Shown: positions 16,871-26,463, counted from the first letter of the stretch. The stretch is 59,528 nt of DNA from Candidatus Kaiserbacteria bacterium RIFCSPHIGHO2_01_FULL_53_31 (GCA_001781095.1 MFKU01000014.1:1-59528); one strand, 5' to 3'. Notes: a model not told the origin generated them from the sequence alone. Numbers and translations are program-made.

Positions 16871-18128
16871 TGTGATCGCGACCACCAAGTTTCGTTCCAA
16901 TCGAGGGATACGAAATGCGAAAATCTTCTCGCAAGAGATACATAATTACTTGACGCGGACGCACCACTTCCCTTCGGCGAGTCTTCTCGTAGATACTTTC
17001 TTCGTTGATGCCGTAGAATTCAGCAACCCTGCCAACAACATTCTTCACCGAGATGCTCTTCTGTGGTCGTGTAAACGATCGCAAGGACTGACGAACTTCA
17101 GCGATGTCCGGCGCAAGTCCTTTTACTTGCGCATGACAGACAATACTGTTCACCATACCCTCTAATTCCCGTATCGATCCAGTCAATGTTGTCGCGACAT
17201 ACTCAACGACGTCGTCTGACAGAATAACCCCATGTAATGCCGCCTTTTTCCGTACTATCACCATACGTGATTCAGGGTCTGGTTCGCTGATATCGACTGC
17301 CATTCCGCTCGAAAAGCGACCTTTCAAGCGCTCGGCAATGTCAGGTATCGCGACAGGCGCACGGTCTGATGAAAAGATAATTTGCTTATTGGTGTCGTGC
17401 AGCGCGTTAAAGAGATGGAAGAGCTCCTCTTGAGTTTTGTCTTTTTTCGACAGAAATTGCACGTCGTCCATGATGAGGAGATCATATTGACGGTATTTAT
17501 CTTTGAAACGATTCGCGGTTCCCGCCTGCACCGCGTCGGTGTAATCAACAACGAATTTTTCAGATGTTAGGTAATATACTTTTCGGCCGGGATACTGCTT
17601 CTTGTATTGATTGCCAATGGCTTGTACGAGATGGGTTTTTCCTCTTCCAGTATCACCGTAAATAAAAAGAGGGTTGTAGGTGATGCCGGGACGCTGAATC
17701 GCAACTTGCGCGGCAGAGTATGCGAGATCGTTGAAGGATCCAACAACAAAGGTATCAAACGTATAGCGCGGATTTAAATTGTCGCTTTTATTGATATAAA
17801 ACTCATGTAACGGTAGTTCTAGAGCACCGCGTCCCGCGCTTACCGTCTCTTTCATGGGTTTCCTGCGTTCATCCTTCACGATCATGTATTCAATATTCCT
17901 GAATTCGTACGATACATCGCGAATAATCTTCAGTAATAACGTGTGGAACTTCTTCAGATACCAATCTTTGAAAAATTGGCTTGGGACGCCAATGTATACA
18001 ACGCCATCCTCACCTATTTTAACGACGAAACTGCTTCGGAACCATGTATTGAAATTTGCCGATGATATTGAAAGTTCAACCTGCGTGAGCATATATTCCC
18101 ATAGTTCACGCGGATTACCCTTGTCCAT
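16773..18128 (-). CDS. dnaA: chromosomal replication initiator DnaA
   Basis: This encodes 451 residues from MDKGNPRELWEYMLTQVEL. Domain I is at residues 1-90; the AAA+ domain has Walker A FIYGDTGRGKTHLVQAIG and Walker B LLIMDDVQFLSKKDKTQ; domain IV has the DNA-binding signature LGGRDHTTVIHSCEKI. The P-loop reads GDTGRGKT where most bacteria have GGVGLGKT. It unwinds oriC and loads the helicase. It precedes dnaN and is divergent from rpmH. Confidence 0.97.
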   Translation of the reverse strand: MDKGNPRELWEYMLTQVELSISSANFNTWFRSSFVVKIGEDGVVYIGVPSQFFKDWYLKKFHTLLLKIIRDVSYEFRNIEYMIVKDERRKPMKETVSAGRGALELPLHEFYINKSDNLNPRYTFDTFVVGSFNDLAYSAAQVAIQRPGITYNPLFIYGDTGRGKTHLVQAIGNQYKKQYPGRKVYYLTSEKFVVDYTDAVQAGTANRFKDKYRQYDLLIMDDVQFLSKKDKTQEELFHLFNALHDTNKQIIFSSDRAPVAIPDIAERLKGRFSSGMAVDISEPDPESRMVIVRKKAALHGVILSDDVVEYVATTLTGSIRELEGMVNSIVCHAQVKGLAPDIAEVRQSLRSFTRPQKSISVKNVVGRVAEFYGINEESIYEKTRRREVVRPRQVIMYLLREDFRISYPSIGTKLGGRDHTTVIHSCEKIKREIVVDTSLAKEIQNIRSLLV

Positions 18129-18224
18129 AGTGCTCTCGATTATACGCTTATTACGGAATATCTGCAGGACTAGCATTTCGGGGAGAACCTGTTAGTATCA
18201 TGTGCATAAGCTAATTTCTTTTTC

Positions 18225-18365
18225 ATGTCGACGAAACGAACCTATCAACCGAAGAAGCGCAAGCGTGCAAAGGCGCATGGCTTCCGTGTGCGTATGAAAA
18301 CGAGCTCAGGACGCAAGATCGTCCGAGGACGTCGTCGCGCCGGTCGTACGCGCCTCTCAGTCTAG
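18225..18365 (+). CDS. rpmH: 50S ribosomal protein L34
   Basis: A 46-residue highly basic protein: [20 protein letters not shown] then [20 protein letters not shown]. The L34 consensus TYQPxxxKRxxxHGFRxRM is intact. It heads the rpmH-rnpA-yidC operon, 5 bp before rnpA, and is divergent from dnaA. Confidence 0.96.
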   Translation: MSTKRTYQPKKRKRAKAHGFRVRMKTSSGRKIVRGRRRAGRTRLSV

Positions 18366-18370
18366 ACACT

Positions 18371-18706
18371 GTGTTCCCACACAAAGAGAGAATTTCGCGT
18401 GCGGAGTTCCCTATCCTCAGCAAGACTGGCCGGAGAGTCTGTTCACCGCGTTTTAACATTGTCGTAGAAACAAATAATGGTGTATCTGCTCGGAATCATG
18501 GGTATTCTGTCGTCGTGTCCAAAAAGGTCGCGAGGCTCTCAGTAACCAGGCATCGCTTAAAGCGCCAGGTGGTCGCGGCACTCAAATCACTTTCGAACGG
18601 GCTTCCCGCGGCGCTCATCGTGTTCCCTCGGGTATCGGCGGTCGACATGGATTTCAAAGATATAAAGGCCGAGCTGGTAACACTCCTTTCTAAAATTCGG
18701 AAGTAG
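18371..18706 (+). CDS. rnpA: ribonuclease P protein component
   Basis: This encodes 111 residues from GTG 18371. The RNase P protein core is visible (FNIVVETNNGV, YSVVVSKKVARLSVTRHRLKRQV), the latter being the RNR-like motif that binds the RNase P RNA. It assists 5' maturation of tRNAs. Its location between rpmH and yidC supports the call. No RNase P RNA gene was recognised in the window. Confidence 0.92.
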   Translation: MFPHKERISRAEFPILSKTGRRVCSPRFNIVVETNNGVSARNHGYSVVVSKKVARLSVTRHRLKRQVVAALKSLSNGLPAALIVFPRVSAVDMDFKDIKAELVTLLSKIRK

Positions 18707-18720
18707 CGTAGAATTGTCTT

Positions 18721-19473
18721 GTGATAAAGATTTTCTTCTACTCGGTTTTCTATAATCCTATCTACAATGCGCTTGTCGCGCTTGTCGCGCTTGTTCCGGG
18801 TTCGGACACGGGCATCGCCATTATATTGCTCACGATCATCATCCGGCTCATATTACTCCCCTTCTCGCTCTCCGCAGCACGCACCCAACGCGCGATGAAA
18901 TCACTCGAGCCGAAGATTAAAGAGCTGAAGGACAAACACAAAGGCGACAAAGAAAAAGAAGCGGTAGAGACACTCGCGCTCTATCGTGAGGCGCGCGTCA
19001 ATCCATTCGCAAGCATTTTAACCGTTTTTATTCAGCTTCCGGTGCTTCTCGCACTCTATTTCGTCTTTCTCTACGAGCCGTTTTCAACCATAAATACGGC
19101 GCGATTATATGCCTTTACACCTATCCCGGGCGCTATTTCACTCCAATTTCTCGGCCTGATTTCCCTCACTGCTAAGAGTATGATTCTCGCGATATTCGCG
19201 GGGCTCACACAGTTCCTCCAAGCCCACCTCGCTCTCTCAGGCAGCTTGAAGTCCGCGGACGGTACCAGCGTGCAAGGAGACTTCCAGAAAGTAATGAACC
19301 TCCAGCTAAAGTACGTATTCCCCTTCATCATCGCGACCATTTCATACACCACATCTGGCGCGATAGCGCTCTATTTCATCACCACCAATCTCGCAGGATC
19401 GCTCCAGGAATGGTATGTCCGCCGCACGATCGCGACACAGGAAACCGCAGTCGAGGTTCTTATAGAAGGTTAG
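18721..19473 (+). CDS. yidC: YidC/Oxa1 family membrane protein insertase
   Basis: This encodes 250 residues from GTG 18721. It has five hydrophobic segments typical of the short Gram-positive-type YidC, without the large periplasmic domain. Signature regions are RLILLPFSLSAARTQRAMKS, the charged hairpin LEPKIKELKDKHKGDKEKEA, and NPFASILTVFIQLPVLLALY. It inserts proteins into the membrane alone or with SecYEG. The last 4 bp overlap the convergent gene on the minus strand. Confidence 0.95.
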   Translation: MIKIFFYSVFYNPIYNALVALVALVPGSDTGIAIILLTIIIRLILLPFSLSAARTQRAMKSLEPKIKELKDKHKGDKEKEAVETLALYREARVNPFASILTVFIQLPVLLALYFVFLYEPFSTINTARLYAFTPIPGAISLQFLGLISLTAKSMILAIFAGLTQFLQAHLALSGSLKSADGTSVQGDFQKVMNLQLKYVFPFIIATISYTTSGAIALYFITTNLAGSLQEWYVRRTIATQETAVEVLIEG

Positions 19474-20663
19474 AGTTGATAGACCCAGAGGGAACCGTCG
19501 GTTTTATTGATAAACGCGAGTGTGGTGTTCGCGGAATCGAGAGCGAGTGCCTGCGCATCGAGCGATACCTTGGCTTCTTTAGAAAAATCGAGTACGAGCT
19601 GCGCGTACCGGCCGGCTACATCTATTTTCCAGATACGATCAGAGAATTGCACGGCACCCTGGTACCAATCGTCCGGGTATACATAGTTGGCTGACGGATT
19701 TGCAGGAACGCCGCAGTACACGCCTGAATCATCAACCGCCCAGACACACTTGTCGGCGATCGTGGCGACCGGGAGAGGGAGCGTTTCGCGCGTTGTCGTA
19801 TTGACTAGCTCCATCTGCATCTCGTTACTGCGCGTATAACTCACGAGCACCCACTTCCCCGAAGGGCTTGCGAGGGCGACAAGGCCGTTATGAGGACCAA
19901 CAATATGGGAGAAGAGTCCCACCGCGTCGACTAGAAATGCATCACCACCGAGCGTCGCCGATGGTCTGGTGAACGCGAGGTAGCGCTCCTTTCCTGCAAA
20001 CGAAGCGCGCAAAGATGAGAGCGGCGTAGTAAATAAAGCTTTTGTATTGGTACCATCGGGGCGCTCGATCGATGCGGCAGAGCCGTTCACGCCCGAGGCG
20101 AGCATGAGGACACTCGTGGAAGCAACAGCGATATCGGAAAGATTTTGCGGCAAGAAAAAGCCGGACGCGCCGTTTGCGGGAAGTGCATAGGTGTTCGCCG
20201 TAGAGAAGTCAGCACCTGAGAGATAGCGGACGAACGCTATACTTGCGTCGGGCAGCCATGATGCGGTCTCGATACCCGGGACCGTACGATTACTCGTACG
20301 AGTGATCGTTCGAGCGTGCGTGAGATAGCGGAAGATGTTACCACTCTGACGCTCGATGTAGTTGACCGCAACGTCCGAGGAAGAACTCGCGTTTGTTGCA
20401 GGTACGTCCACAACGACCAGCCCCCGCGCGACGGGGCCGGTGCTTATTCTCACCAGGCGCTGAGTTACAAGCGAGGCCGTTATGATGGGAGTCGTAGTCG
20501 CGTCGTCACCAACCCGTGCAGTCTGTCCGGCCGCGGGCAATGAAGACCCGTTCTTGGGCGCGACAATGATACTAGCGGTGTTGGCGAAGAAATAGAAATA
20601 GACCGCCACGCCGATCCCGAGGATGACAACCAGACTCGCGAGAATAATAAGTGCGCGTCGCAT
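19470..20663 (-). CDS. membrane-anchored beta-propeller-like protein
   Basis: This encodes 397 residues from ATG 20663 (MRRALIILASLVVILGIGVA), chosen because it places the anchor helix at the N-terminus. The exported part has repeated blades rich in beta strand (IRFVRYLSGAD-like, GKWVLVSYTRSNEMQMELV, DKCVWAVDDSGVYCGVP, DRIWKIDVAGRYAQLVLDF), suggesting a propeller. It is the last gene of the minus-strand secretion-like cluster and follows the VirB2-like gene closely. The specific function is unknown. Confidence 0.65.
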   Translation of the reverse strand: MRRALIILASLVVILGIGVAVYFYFFANTASIIVAPKNGSSLPAAGQTARVGDDATTTPIITASLVTQRLVRISTGPVARGLVVVDVPATNASSSSDVAVNYIERQSGNIFRYLTHARTITRTSNRTVPGIETASWLPDASIAFVRYLSGADFSTANTYALPANGASGFFLPQNLSDIAVASTSVLMLASGVNGSAASIERPDGTNTKALFTTPLSSLRASFAGKERYLAFTRPSATLGGDAFLVDAVGLFSHIVGPHNGLVALASPSGKWVLVSYTRSNEMQMELVNTTTRETLPLPVATIADKCVWAVDDSGVYCGVPANPSANYVYPDDWYQGAVQFSDRIWKIDVAGRYAQLVLDFSKEAKVSLDAQALALDSANTTLAFINKTDGSLWVYQL

Positions 20664-20668
20664 AATAG

Positions 20669-21751
20669 TTAAGATGAACTCATGCTGCACGTTAACTCCT
20701 CGTTTGCGCATTTAAAACCATATTGGTTATCTGAGTCAACGATTGGAAGATTGGCATCGCCTGGGCAATCATATGCCGATCCAACCATGAACTTAACGAC
20801 CGTTCCGCCACCGACGGCGCAGGCCGCAGTAAACGAACTCTCAACGTTGGTATCGCGCGGTACGATCTTGCTACTCTTCTCATCATAACTAAGGCCGAGG
20901 TAATGAGTCGGGAAATAATATACGACCGTCACAGATTTTCCCTCACACGCAACCGGATATGTATCGAGACACTGTTTCGCATTCGGATCATAATTCCGAC
21001 AACCACTCTTAAACTGCAGTGTCCTCCGGCCCCCATTCTTACATGGGTAAGCCCGAGCTAGCTCTATGGTTGGGCATACAGCAGTTTCTAAATACTGATC
21101 ACTATGAACTGTTACGCAAGAGTTCGCAGGAGGGATGACATCTCTGTATGCATCTGGGTCTGTAGTTGATTGGGAAGTATTACCACCCGAGCTTCTGGAC
21201 GCCGTATCGAGCGGGGGAAGATTTAGAGACAGATTCAGAATACTTGGATTGATGACGGAGAAGACGATGACCGGAGAGAGGACGAGTACGAGGCCGAAGA
21301 TCGCCTGCACGATGTGCCCCTTGCTGTCAGTAATGGTGCTTATGCTGTCTTGATTGAGTGCAATCCGAATACCGGACCAGATAATCTGAATAATGGCGAG
21401 TATTGCGGCGAGTCCGATCAAGTATTTGTAAAGGTTATTGAAAAATATTGCGAGAGATTCCGAGTTCACAACGGCGGTCTGGCTGAAATCGGTGAGACCC
21501 GTGATCGGTGCTAGGGCCACAAAACCGCTCGGCCGTGATTGAATCAAAGAGACCTGCGACGAATCAGGAATACATGATTGGATGGTCGGATCGCATGAAG
21601 GAATGGTAGCTGGGGCTGGAGCTTGGGCGGGAGTTACCGCATCGGGGCACGATGTTCCTGGCTCACACTCGGCTTGCGCAGAGTGTACTCCGGCGAAAGC
21701 GGAAATTATTCCTACAAAAACAAACGTGGTAATGAGAAAGTAGTTGTTCAT
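20669..21751 (-). CDS. TrbC/VirB2-like pilin-type membrane protein with Cys-rich C-terminus
   Basis: This encodes 360 residues from MNNYFLITTFVFVGIISAF; an ATG 177 bp upstream lies in the overlapped gene and gives a low-complexity Arg-rich shadow. A signal peptide is followed by two long helices (NNLYKYLIGLAAILAIIQII and IVQAIFGLVLVLSPVIVFSV), the VirB2/TrbC arrangement. The last 150 residues are exported and contain about ten cysteines, unusual for a pilin. It overlaps the upstream gene by 4 bp (ATGA). Confidence 0.6.
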   Translation of the reverse strand: MNNYFLITTFVFVGIISAFAGVHSAQAECEPGTSCPDAVTPAQAPAPATIPSCDPTIQSCIPDSSQVSLIQSRPSGFVALAPITGLTDFSQTAVVNSESLAIFFNNLYKYLIGLAAILAIIQIIWSGIRIALNQDSISTITDSKGHIVQAIFGLVLVLSPVIVFSVINPSILNLSLNLPPLDTASRSSGGNTSQSTTDPDAYRDVIPPANSCVTVHSDQYLETAVCPTIELARAYPCKNGGRRTLQFKSGCRNYDPNAKQCLDTYPVACEGKSVTVVYYFPTHYLGLSYDEKSSKIVPRDTNVESSFTAACAVGGGTVVKFMVGSAYDCPGDANLPIVDSDNQYGFKCANEELTCSMSSS

Positions 21752-22746
21752 AGGCCAAAGAATCCTTCGCCGGAGACTGCGCCGAAGGAGAGCGAGAGGT
21801 TCACCGTCGCGGTCGTCAGCTCGCCGGCCGAGGCGACGAGGGAGAGCGAGGCATTTCCCTTCCCCGAGCCGGTCGGCCGGAGCGTTATCATGCTTCCCGT
21901 CTGTGCGAGGGCGCCGTTTAGAAACCATTTGATGAGCGGCGCGCCCGCGCTGGCCGGGAAGGAGTATGCCGCACCGTAGAGCGAAGACTCCGCACTCGTA
22001 ATATCGTATGAATTAGAAATAGCGCGATCAAACATGACGCCGAGCAGAGGATCATTCCGGTAGATGCGCACAATGGGTTCCTCGGCGGTGAGCGAGAGCG
22101 ATGCACCGCTCGCAACACTGCCGTCCTGACTCTGCACGCTCACTGACACATCTCGATTGCGGTATTGCAGTGGTGACGCCATGATAATCGCGTCCCTACC
22201 GATACCCGAAGCGTTCGCGATCCTCGTGCCGTCAATGGTCCATTCGTATGACAATGTCGCGGGGTTAATTGCCTTGCCGTTCGCACCTGTCAACTGCGCG
22301 ACCGCGACAACTCGCACAGTCCCCTCGATTGGCACAAGCGGTTTGCCGGGGTAAAGCACCGGAGCCGAAGAGATTGGTTCAGCGATGATTGCGACATCCT
22401 GAGGACGGAGCGAGAGAGTTTTGGTGTAAGGAGTGCCGTCTGAGGTCATCGTAACCTTGACGGAGGTGAGTACACCGGGTGCATCAAGTGTGACCGCTGC
22501 CGGCTGTGCATTGCCTTTGTATATTTCTTTGCCGTCCACTACCACCGTCATGACCGCATTCGCCAAATTGACTGCGTTTGAGGTTGGATTGATTACTATT
22601 GTGCTATAGGGCCGCGGGTACTGTGGGCTAATCGAAAGAGTAAATGGATCGGTGGCATCCATCGATTGTGCAGACACGATAAGCGGCAACACAAACATCA
22701 CACCGGAAAAGAGTTTCAATGATAGTCCTAAAATGCGCGGAACCAT
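21748..22746 (-). CDS. secreted immunoglobulin-like domain protein
   Basis: This encodes 332 residues. A signal peptide (LKLFSGVMFVLPLIVSAQS) precedes beta-rich repeats that resemble Ig/cadherin-like modules (YPRPYSTIVINPTSNAV; ATLSYEWTIDGTRI; PLIKWFLNGALAQTGS), so it is probably an extracellular structural part of the secretion-like machine. It lies between the membrane subunit gene and the VirB2-like gene. No catalytic motif is seen. Confidence 0.6.
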   Translation of the reverse strand: MVPRILGLSLKLFSGVMFVLPLIVSAQSMDATDPFTLSISPQYPRPYSTIVINPTSNAVNLANAVMTVVVDGKEIYKGNAQPAAVTLDAPGVLTSVKVTMTSDGTPYTKTLSLRPQDVAIIAEPISSAPVLYPGKPLVPIEGTVRVVAVAQLTGANGKAINPATLSYEWTIDGTRIANASGIGRDAIIMASPLQYRNRDVSVSVQSQDGSVASGASLSLTAEEPIVRIYRNDPLLGVMFDRAISNSYDITSAESSLYGAAYSFPASAGAPLIKWFLNGALAQTGSMITLRPTGSGKGNASLSLVASAGELTTATVNLSLSFGAVSGEGFFGL

Positions 22747-22776
22747 ACCGCTATAGTATATCGCTTCTTGCGACGA

Positions 22777-23526
22777 TTATGCCGCCTCGCGCATTCCTTC
22801 TGGGGAATCCTGTATTTCTCGCTCCTGTTCCAACCCCTCTTTTGCGATTTCAACTTCCTGCTCGTCCTCCATTTGGCGTTCAAATTGGGTTTCAGCCGCA
22901 TCGCGTTCTTGGCGCGCCCGCGTGAGATCTACAATTTTTTGATCGCGCTCCTCTCTCGCAATCACTTCCTGTTCTTTTTTCCATTGTTTTAGCTGTTTTT
23001 TCTCCACTGTAATCTGCGTGCGATACAACTTCCCTACCATGAAGGTGAGAGCCGGCAATGCACTCAAGAACGGGAGTTCACTTACGCCAAAACCAAGAAG
23101 AAACCAGAACACAGCACTCTCATTCGCCTTAAAAATGCGCGAGTTTTTCAGAATGAGAATAAGTCCAATCGTGAGCCAGCCGAGAATGCCGAGCGCCATC
23201 GCCATCACGGCTCCGAACATAATCAACGCTGGAGACAATACGGCACCCGCCTTGACGGCGACTGCTGAGCATATCGTGGCCACCGCCTTCGTTCCGAGCG
23301 CTCCCCCCGTGACGGCCGCGACAGTGTCACTCGCGCCATAGGTGCAGTATGCAGCGGCTAACGCCGGTCCGAAGAGCCAAAACATGCTAAAAAAACCACG
23401 GGTAAGATCGAAAATGACGCAGAAAACAAGAACGAACGACGCTTTTAGCCACGTCATCGTCTCTGGCGGCGGGCTTGCCCCTCCGACGCGGCCTCGCGCG
23501 GGGGGACTATTTTTGTTCGGAGACAT
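22777..23526 (-). CDS. polytopic membrane protein with C-terminal coiled coil
   Basis: This encodes 249 residues from ATG 23526. Residues 25-180 hold four or five hydrophobic helices (ASFVLVFCVIFDLTRGFFSM; ALIMFGAVMAMALGILGWL). The C-terminal 80 residues form a highly charged coiled coil (KKQLKQWKKEQEVIAREERD). A VirB6/TrbL-like role is plausible from position only. The N-terminus (PPARGRVGGASPPPE) looks like a translated GC-rich repeat. The start overlaps the VirB4 stop by 20 bp. Confidence 0.55.
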   Translation of the reverse strand: MSPNKNSPPARGRVGGASPPPETMTWLKASFVLVFCVIFDLTRGFFSMFWLFGPALAAAYCTYGASDTVAAVTGGALGTKAVATICSAVAVKAGAVLSPALIMFGAVMAMALGILGWLTIGLILILKNSRIFKANESAVFWFLLGFGVSELPFLSALPALTFMVGKLYRTQITVEKKQLKQWKKEQEVIAREERDQKIVDLTRARQERDAAETQFERQMEDEQEVEIAKEGLEQEREIQDSPEGMREAA

Positions 23527-25324
23527 GGCGCTCCTTCTCTTGTTTGATCGCGAGCAGCTGTGAAGGGTCAGACGTGATGATTTGATCCTCGGTGTAGCTC
23601 GCGACGATCTTGATCGCCACATGTTTAAGCCCTGCGAAGAACAACCCCTCGCCTACCCCGGCCTCGAGCAGAAGGTATTTCTCTTCATCGGTGAGGTTGA
23701 ACGTTTGTTGGAGCACATCGATGGTCGTCGGCGACTGCTTGAGGAGTAATTGCATTGAAGAATTGGTGAGTATCGGCCGCCCGTAGGGACTCTTCAAGAA
23801 ATCCTCAACGTCCTGCGTGATGGTACAGACACCGAGGTAATATTTGCGCCCGCGCTTCGCGAGGGAGTAGAGGAATGAGGCGGTGTCCTCACTCTTCATC
23901 ATCCACCACGCCTCGTCGATGATAAGCAGTCGTTTTTTAATCTCATGGCGCACGGCATTCCAGATATAGTGGGTGACAATGTACATCGCAACGGGCTTCA
24001 GCTCATCCTCCATATCGCGCACCGAGAAGACGACAAACTGCTGCTTAATATCGATGTTCGTCGGCTGATTAAGGAATCCTGCCCATGTGCCGCGGGTATA
24101 TTTCGATAAACGCTGGACCAGAGACTCGCTCCCTTCCATGCCGGAGAGCACTTGTTCGAAGTCGGAGAGGAGCGGCGGCTCGGCACCCGTGAAGTCGGCG
24201 TCGCCCGTAATGTCTTTGAGCGCATAGGTCTCACTGATTGCGCGATCGACAATAGCGTCCTCCTCGGGCGAGAGACCGCCGAGCATAATGCGGAAGAGCC
24301 CGACCAGATTGATGATGTTGGAACGCAAAATATCTTTTGGATCCTCGTCTTCTCTAACCGGTGGGAGATCAAATGGATTAATGTGGTGCTCCGACGAGAG
24401 TGAAATGTGGAAAGAACGTCCGCCGGTCGCCTCGGCAAGCTGTTCGTATTCGCGCTCGGGATCGATGACGATAACATCAGTGCCGAACATGAGTGAACGC
24501 AGTATCTCGAGCTTCGTCTCGTAGCTCTTGCCGGAGCCGGATTTCGCGAAGATGACGGAATTGTAGTTCTCGAGCGAGAAGCGGTCGAAGAGAATGAGAG
24601 AGGAATTATGGCGATTGATGCCGTAGAGGATGCCGCGGTCGCTCGTGAGATCGAAGGAGACAAAGGGGAAAATCGAAGAGAGCGGGGCTGAATTCAATTT
24701 CGAATTGACGAGGAGTTCATCGGTGCCGAGCGGCAGGCACGAGCGGAATCCCTGCTCCTGCTGGAAGAGTGCCGGCTTGGTGTAGACCAATTTCGCGTCA
24801 AGAATGCCGCGGATAGCGCCCTCGGTCTTGTCAATCTCTTCTTTGGAATCACCATAGAGTGCGAGATAGAGACCGACATCAAACAGCTTCTCCTGCGCTT
24901 GCTGAAGATTGTCACGCAGACTCTCAAGGTCTTGGTACGCTGTGTCCAAGAGAGGATCGCGCACGAGTCCGCGCGATTCGCGCTCGTTTATCTGGCTCTG
25001 TACCTCGGCAACCTTCTTCTGAAAGCCGCGTAGAGCCTGCTCAGTCTCAATCGGATGGATGAAAAGAGAGACATCGAGCACATGGTCGAGATTAATAACG
25101 GGCGCGAACCAGCTGTCGGAAAGAAAGCGGGGATATGAAATCGTATAAAACGCGCGGACAAACTTCTCGCCGAGTTCGAGCTCGCGCGAGCCGATCTTAA
25201 GCGCGGTCGGCGCGATCGTGTCGACGAGATCGAGCGCTCCCCGCACATAAATATTTTTCGGCAAGACCGGTGTTACCGTGGGTGTCTCTTCTTTCTTGTG
25301 ATTAAGAAAATTGAGCAGGGACAT
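23507..25324 (-). CDS. virB4: VirB4/TraC-family type IV secretion ATPase
   Basis: This encodes 605 residues. The N-terminal 230 residues are VirB4-specific. The motor domain has Walker A IFAKSGSGKSYETKLEIL, a VIVIDPEREYEQLAEATGG element, Walker B RLLIIDEAWWMM, and the VirB4 motif LAKRGRKYYLGVCTITQDVEDFL. VirB4 energises substrate or pilin transfer at the inner membrane. Its usual N-terminal part appears to be encoded by the separate gene upstream. No relaxase, VirD4, VirB8, VirB9 or VirB10 gene is nearby, so conjugation is not implied. Confidence 0.9.
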   Translation of the reverse strand: MSLLNFLNHKKEETPTVTPVLPKNIYVRGALDLVDTIAPTALKIGSRELELGEKFVRAFYTISYPRFLSDSWFAPVINLDHVLDVSLFIHPIETEQALRGFQKKVAEVQSQINERESRGLVRDPLLDTAYQDLESLRDNLQQAQEKLFDVGLYLALYGDSKEEIDKTEGAIRGILDAKLVYTKPALFQQEQGFRSCLPLGTDELLVNSKLNSAPLSSIFPFVSFDLTSDRGILYGINRHNSSLILFDRFSLENYNSVIFAKSGSGKSYETKLEILRSLMFGTDVIVIDPEREYEQLAEATGGRSFHISLSSEHHINPFDLPPVREDEDPKDILRSNIINLVGLFRIMLGGLSPEEDAIVDRAISETYALKDITGDADFTGAEPPLLSDFEQVLSGMEGSESLVQRLSKYTRGTWAGFLNQPTNIDIKQQFVVFSVRDMEDELKPVAMYIVTHYIWNAVRHEIKKRLLIIDEAWWMMKSEDTASFLYSLAKRGRKYYLGVCTITQDVEDFLKSPYGRPILTNSSMQLLLKQSPTTIDVLQQTFNLTDEEKYLLLEAGVGEGLFFAGLKHVAIKIVASYTEDQIITSDPSQLLAIKQEKERHVSEQK

Positions 25325-25326
25325 AA

Positions 25327-25959
25327 TTAATTATCTAGCCTAATAGGATTCTCAAGTTCGCCCGGGTTGAAGGAGCGGTACAAGAGTTCGATAACTTCTT
25401 CAGTGCCGAGCGGGATCGCACGGACGCCCGTACCCGCGAGTCCCGATGCGACGAGCGTGAGTCGCTGTTCGAGTTGGGCGCGATCCTCCTCGAACGAAAT
25501 GTCAGTGGTGCTCTTCGCTCTCGGCGTCCCTCTCCGTAGGAAACTGACTGCGCTCGCGGCAGTAACGCGTGGTGCATAGGGCACGACGACATAGAATGAT
25601 TTCGTCATGATGTTCGCTTGGTCGGCGAAAGAACGGACGAATTCGACATACTCATGCAGTTGGATCTTCATGAGCTCAGTTTTCTGCACGGACGCCTTTT
25701 CTTCGAGGAGTGCGAGATAGGGACGCAGGTCCATCTTGCGCGAGTTCACAACAATCTGGATGGAAAAGTCGAGCGTGTTCAGAAAATTCTGGAAACCGAG
25801 AGTGATGGCGTGCTGCTCATCTGCTGACTTGAGTCCGAAATTGATAGAGGAACAAATGAGGATACCGCGGTAACTGCCGTCTTTCAAAACGACGATGCCA
25901 TTCCGAATCTCTTTAACCGGAACGAATTGTTGCGTCGCGCCTGCGGGTTTCGTCGCCAT
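25327..25959 (-). CDS. TraC-like N-terminal domain protein of the secretion locus
   Basis: This encodes 210 residues. It resembles the N-terminal domain of TraC/VirB4 proteins (FVPVKEIRNGIVVLKDGSYR; GFQNFLNTLDFSIQIVVNSR; KSFYVVVPYAP). It stops 3 bp before the VirB4 gene, and the two probably work as a split ATPase. The last residues, PIRLDN, end cleanly, so this is not a simple frameshift. Confidence 0.75.
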   Translation of the reverse strand: MATKPAGATQQFVPVKEIRNGIVVLKDGSYRGILICSSINFGLKSADEQHAITLGFQNFLNTLDFSIQIVVNSRKMDLRPYLALLEEKASVQKTELMKIQLHEYVEFVRSFADQANIMTKSFYVVVPYAPRVTAASAVSFLRRGTPRAKSTTDISFEEDRAQLEQRLTLVASGLAGTGVRAIPLGTEEVIELLYRSFNPGELENPIRLDN

Positions 25960-25961
25960 AC

Positions 25962-26408
25962 TTAGGTTGTTTGTTGGTCGTCAACGGGCGGCTGCTGCTG
26001 CACATCGAGCGACCACGCGAGCTCGGAGAGCTTCCCGCGAGTGAGCTTGGGCGTCCCGAGCGGCTGCCGCGCGGCTTCTTCGGCGGCTGCCGCAGCGGCT
26101 GCCGCGGCACTCACCTCCCCCGCCTTCAACTCTTTGTGCTTCCAGAGGAAGAACTTCGCACCGGTGTAGTAGTTGAATCCGGCCTCGAGGAGCTCAATAA
26201 AAGGTTTCCCGTTTATTTTATAAAAAGCGAGTGCACCGCCGAGCGCCACGACCGGTACGGAAAGCACTATAGCGAAAACAAGCGGCAGATAGAACGCGAA
26301 CACGACACAGAGACCGACGGTGCCGGCGATGTAGATAAATTGTTTCAGCGTGAGTGGACCAATGATTTTGTCCTCAACTTCAATAAATTGCGGCACTTGG
26401 TATTCCAT
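25962..26408 (-). CDS. PrgI-family membrane protein (VirB3-like)
   Basis: This encodes 148 residues. The opening YQVPQFIEVEDKIIGPLTLK and two adjacent helices (FIYIAGTVGLCVVFAFYL; VLSVPVVALGGALAFYKI) with GKPFIELLEAGFNYYTGAK match PrgI proteins, which precede VirB4 in Gram-positive and CPR type IV systems. Residues about 102-114 are a poly-alanine stretch (AAAAAAAAAEEAA). Three bp separate it from the next gene. It leads the operon. Confidence 0.85.
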   Translation of the reverse strand: MEYQVPQFIEVEDKIIGPLTLKQFIYIAGTVGLCVVFAFYLPLVFAIVLSVPVVALGGALAFYKINGKPFIELLEAGFNYYTGAKFFLWKHKELKAGEVSAAAAAAAAAEEAARQPLGTPKLTRGKLSELAWSLDVQQQPPVDDQQTT

Positions 26409-26463
26409 CGCATACCATTATAGCAGTCGCGCGAAGCGCGAAATGAAGAAATCAAGTGGGATA

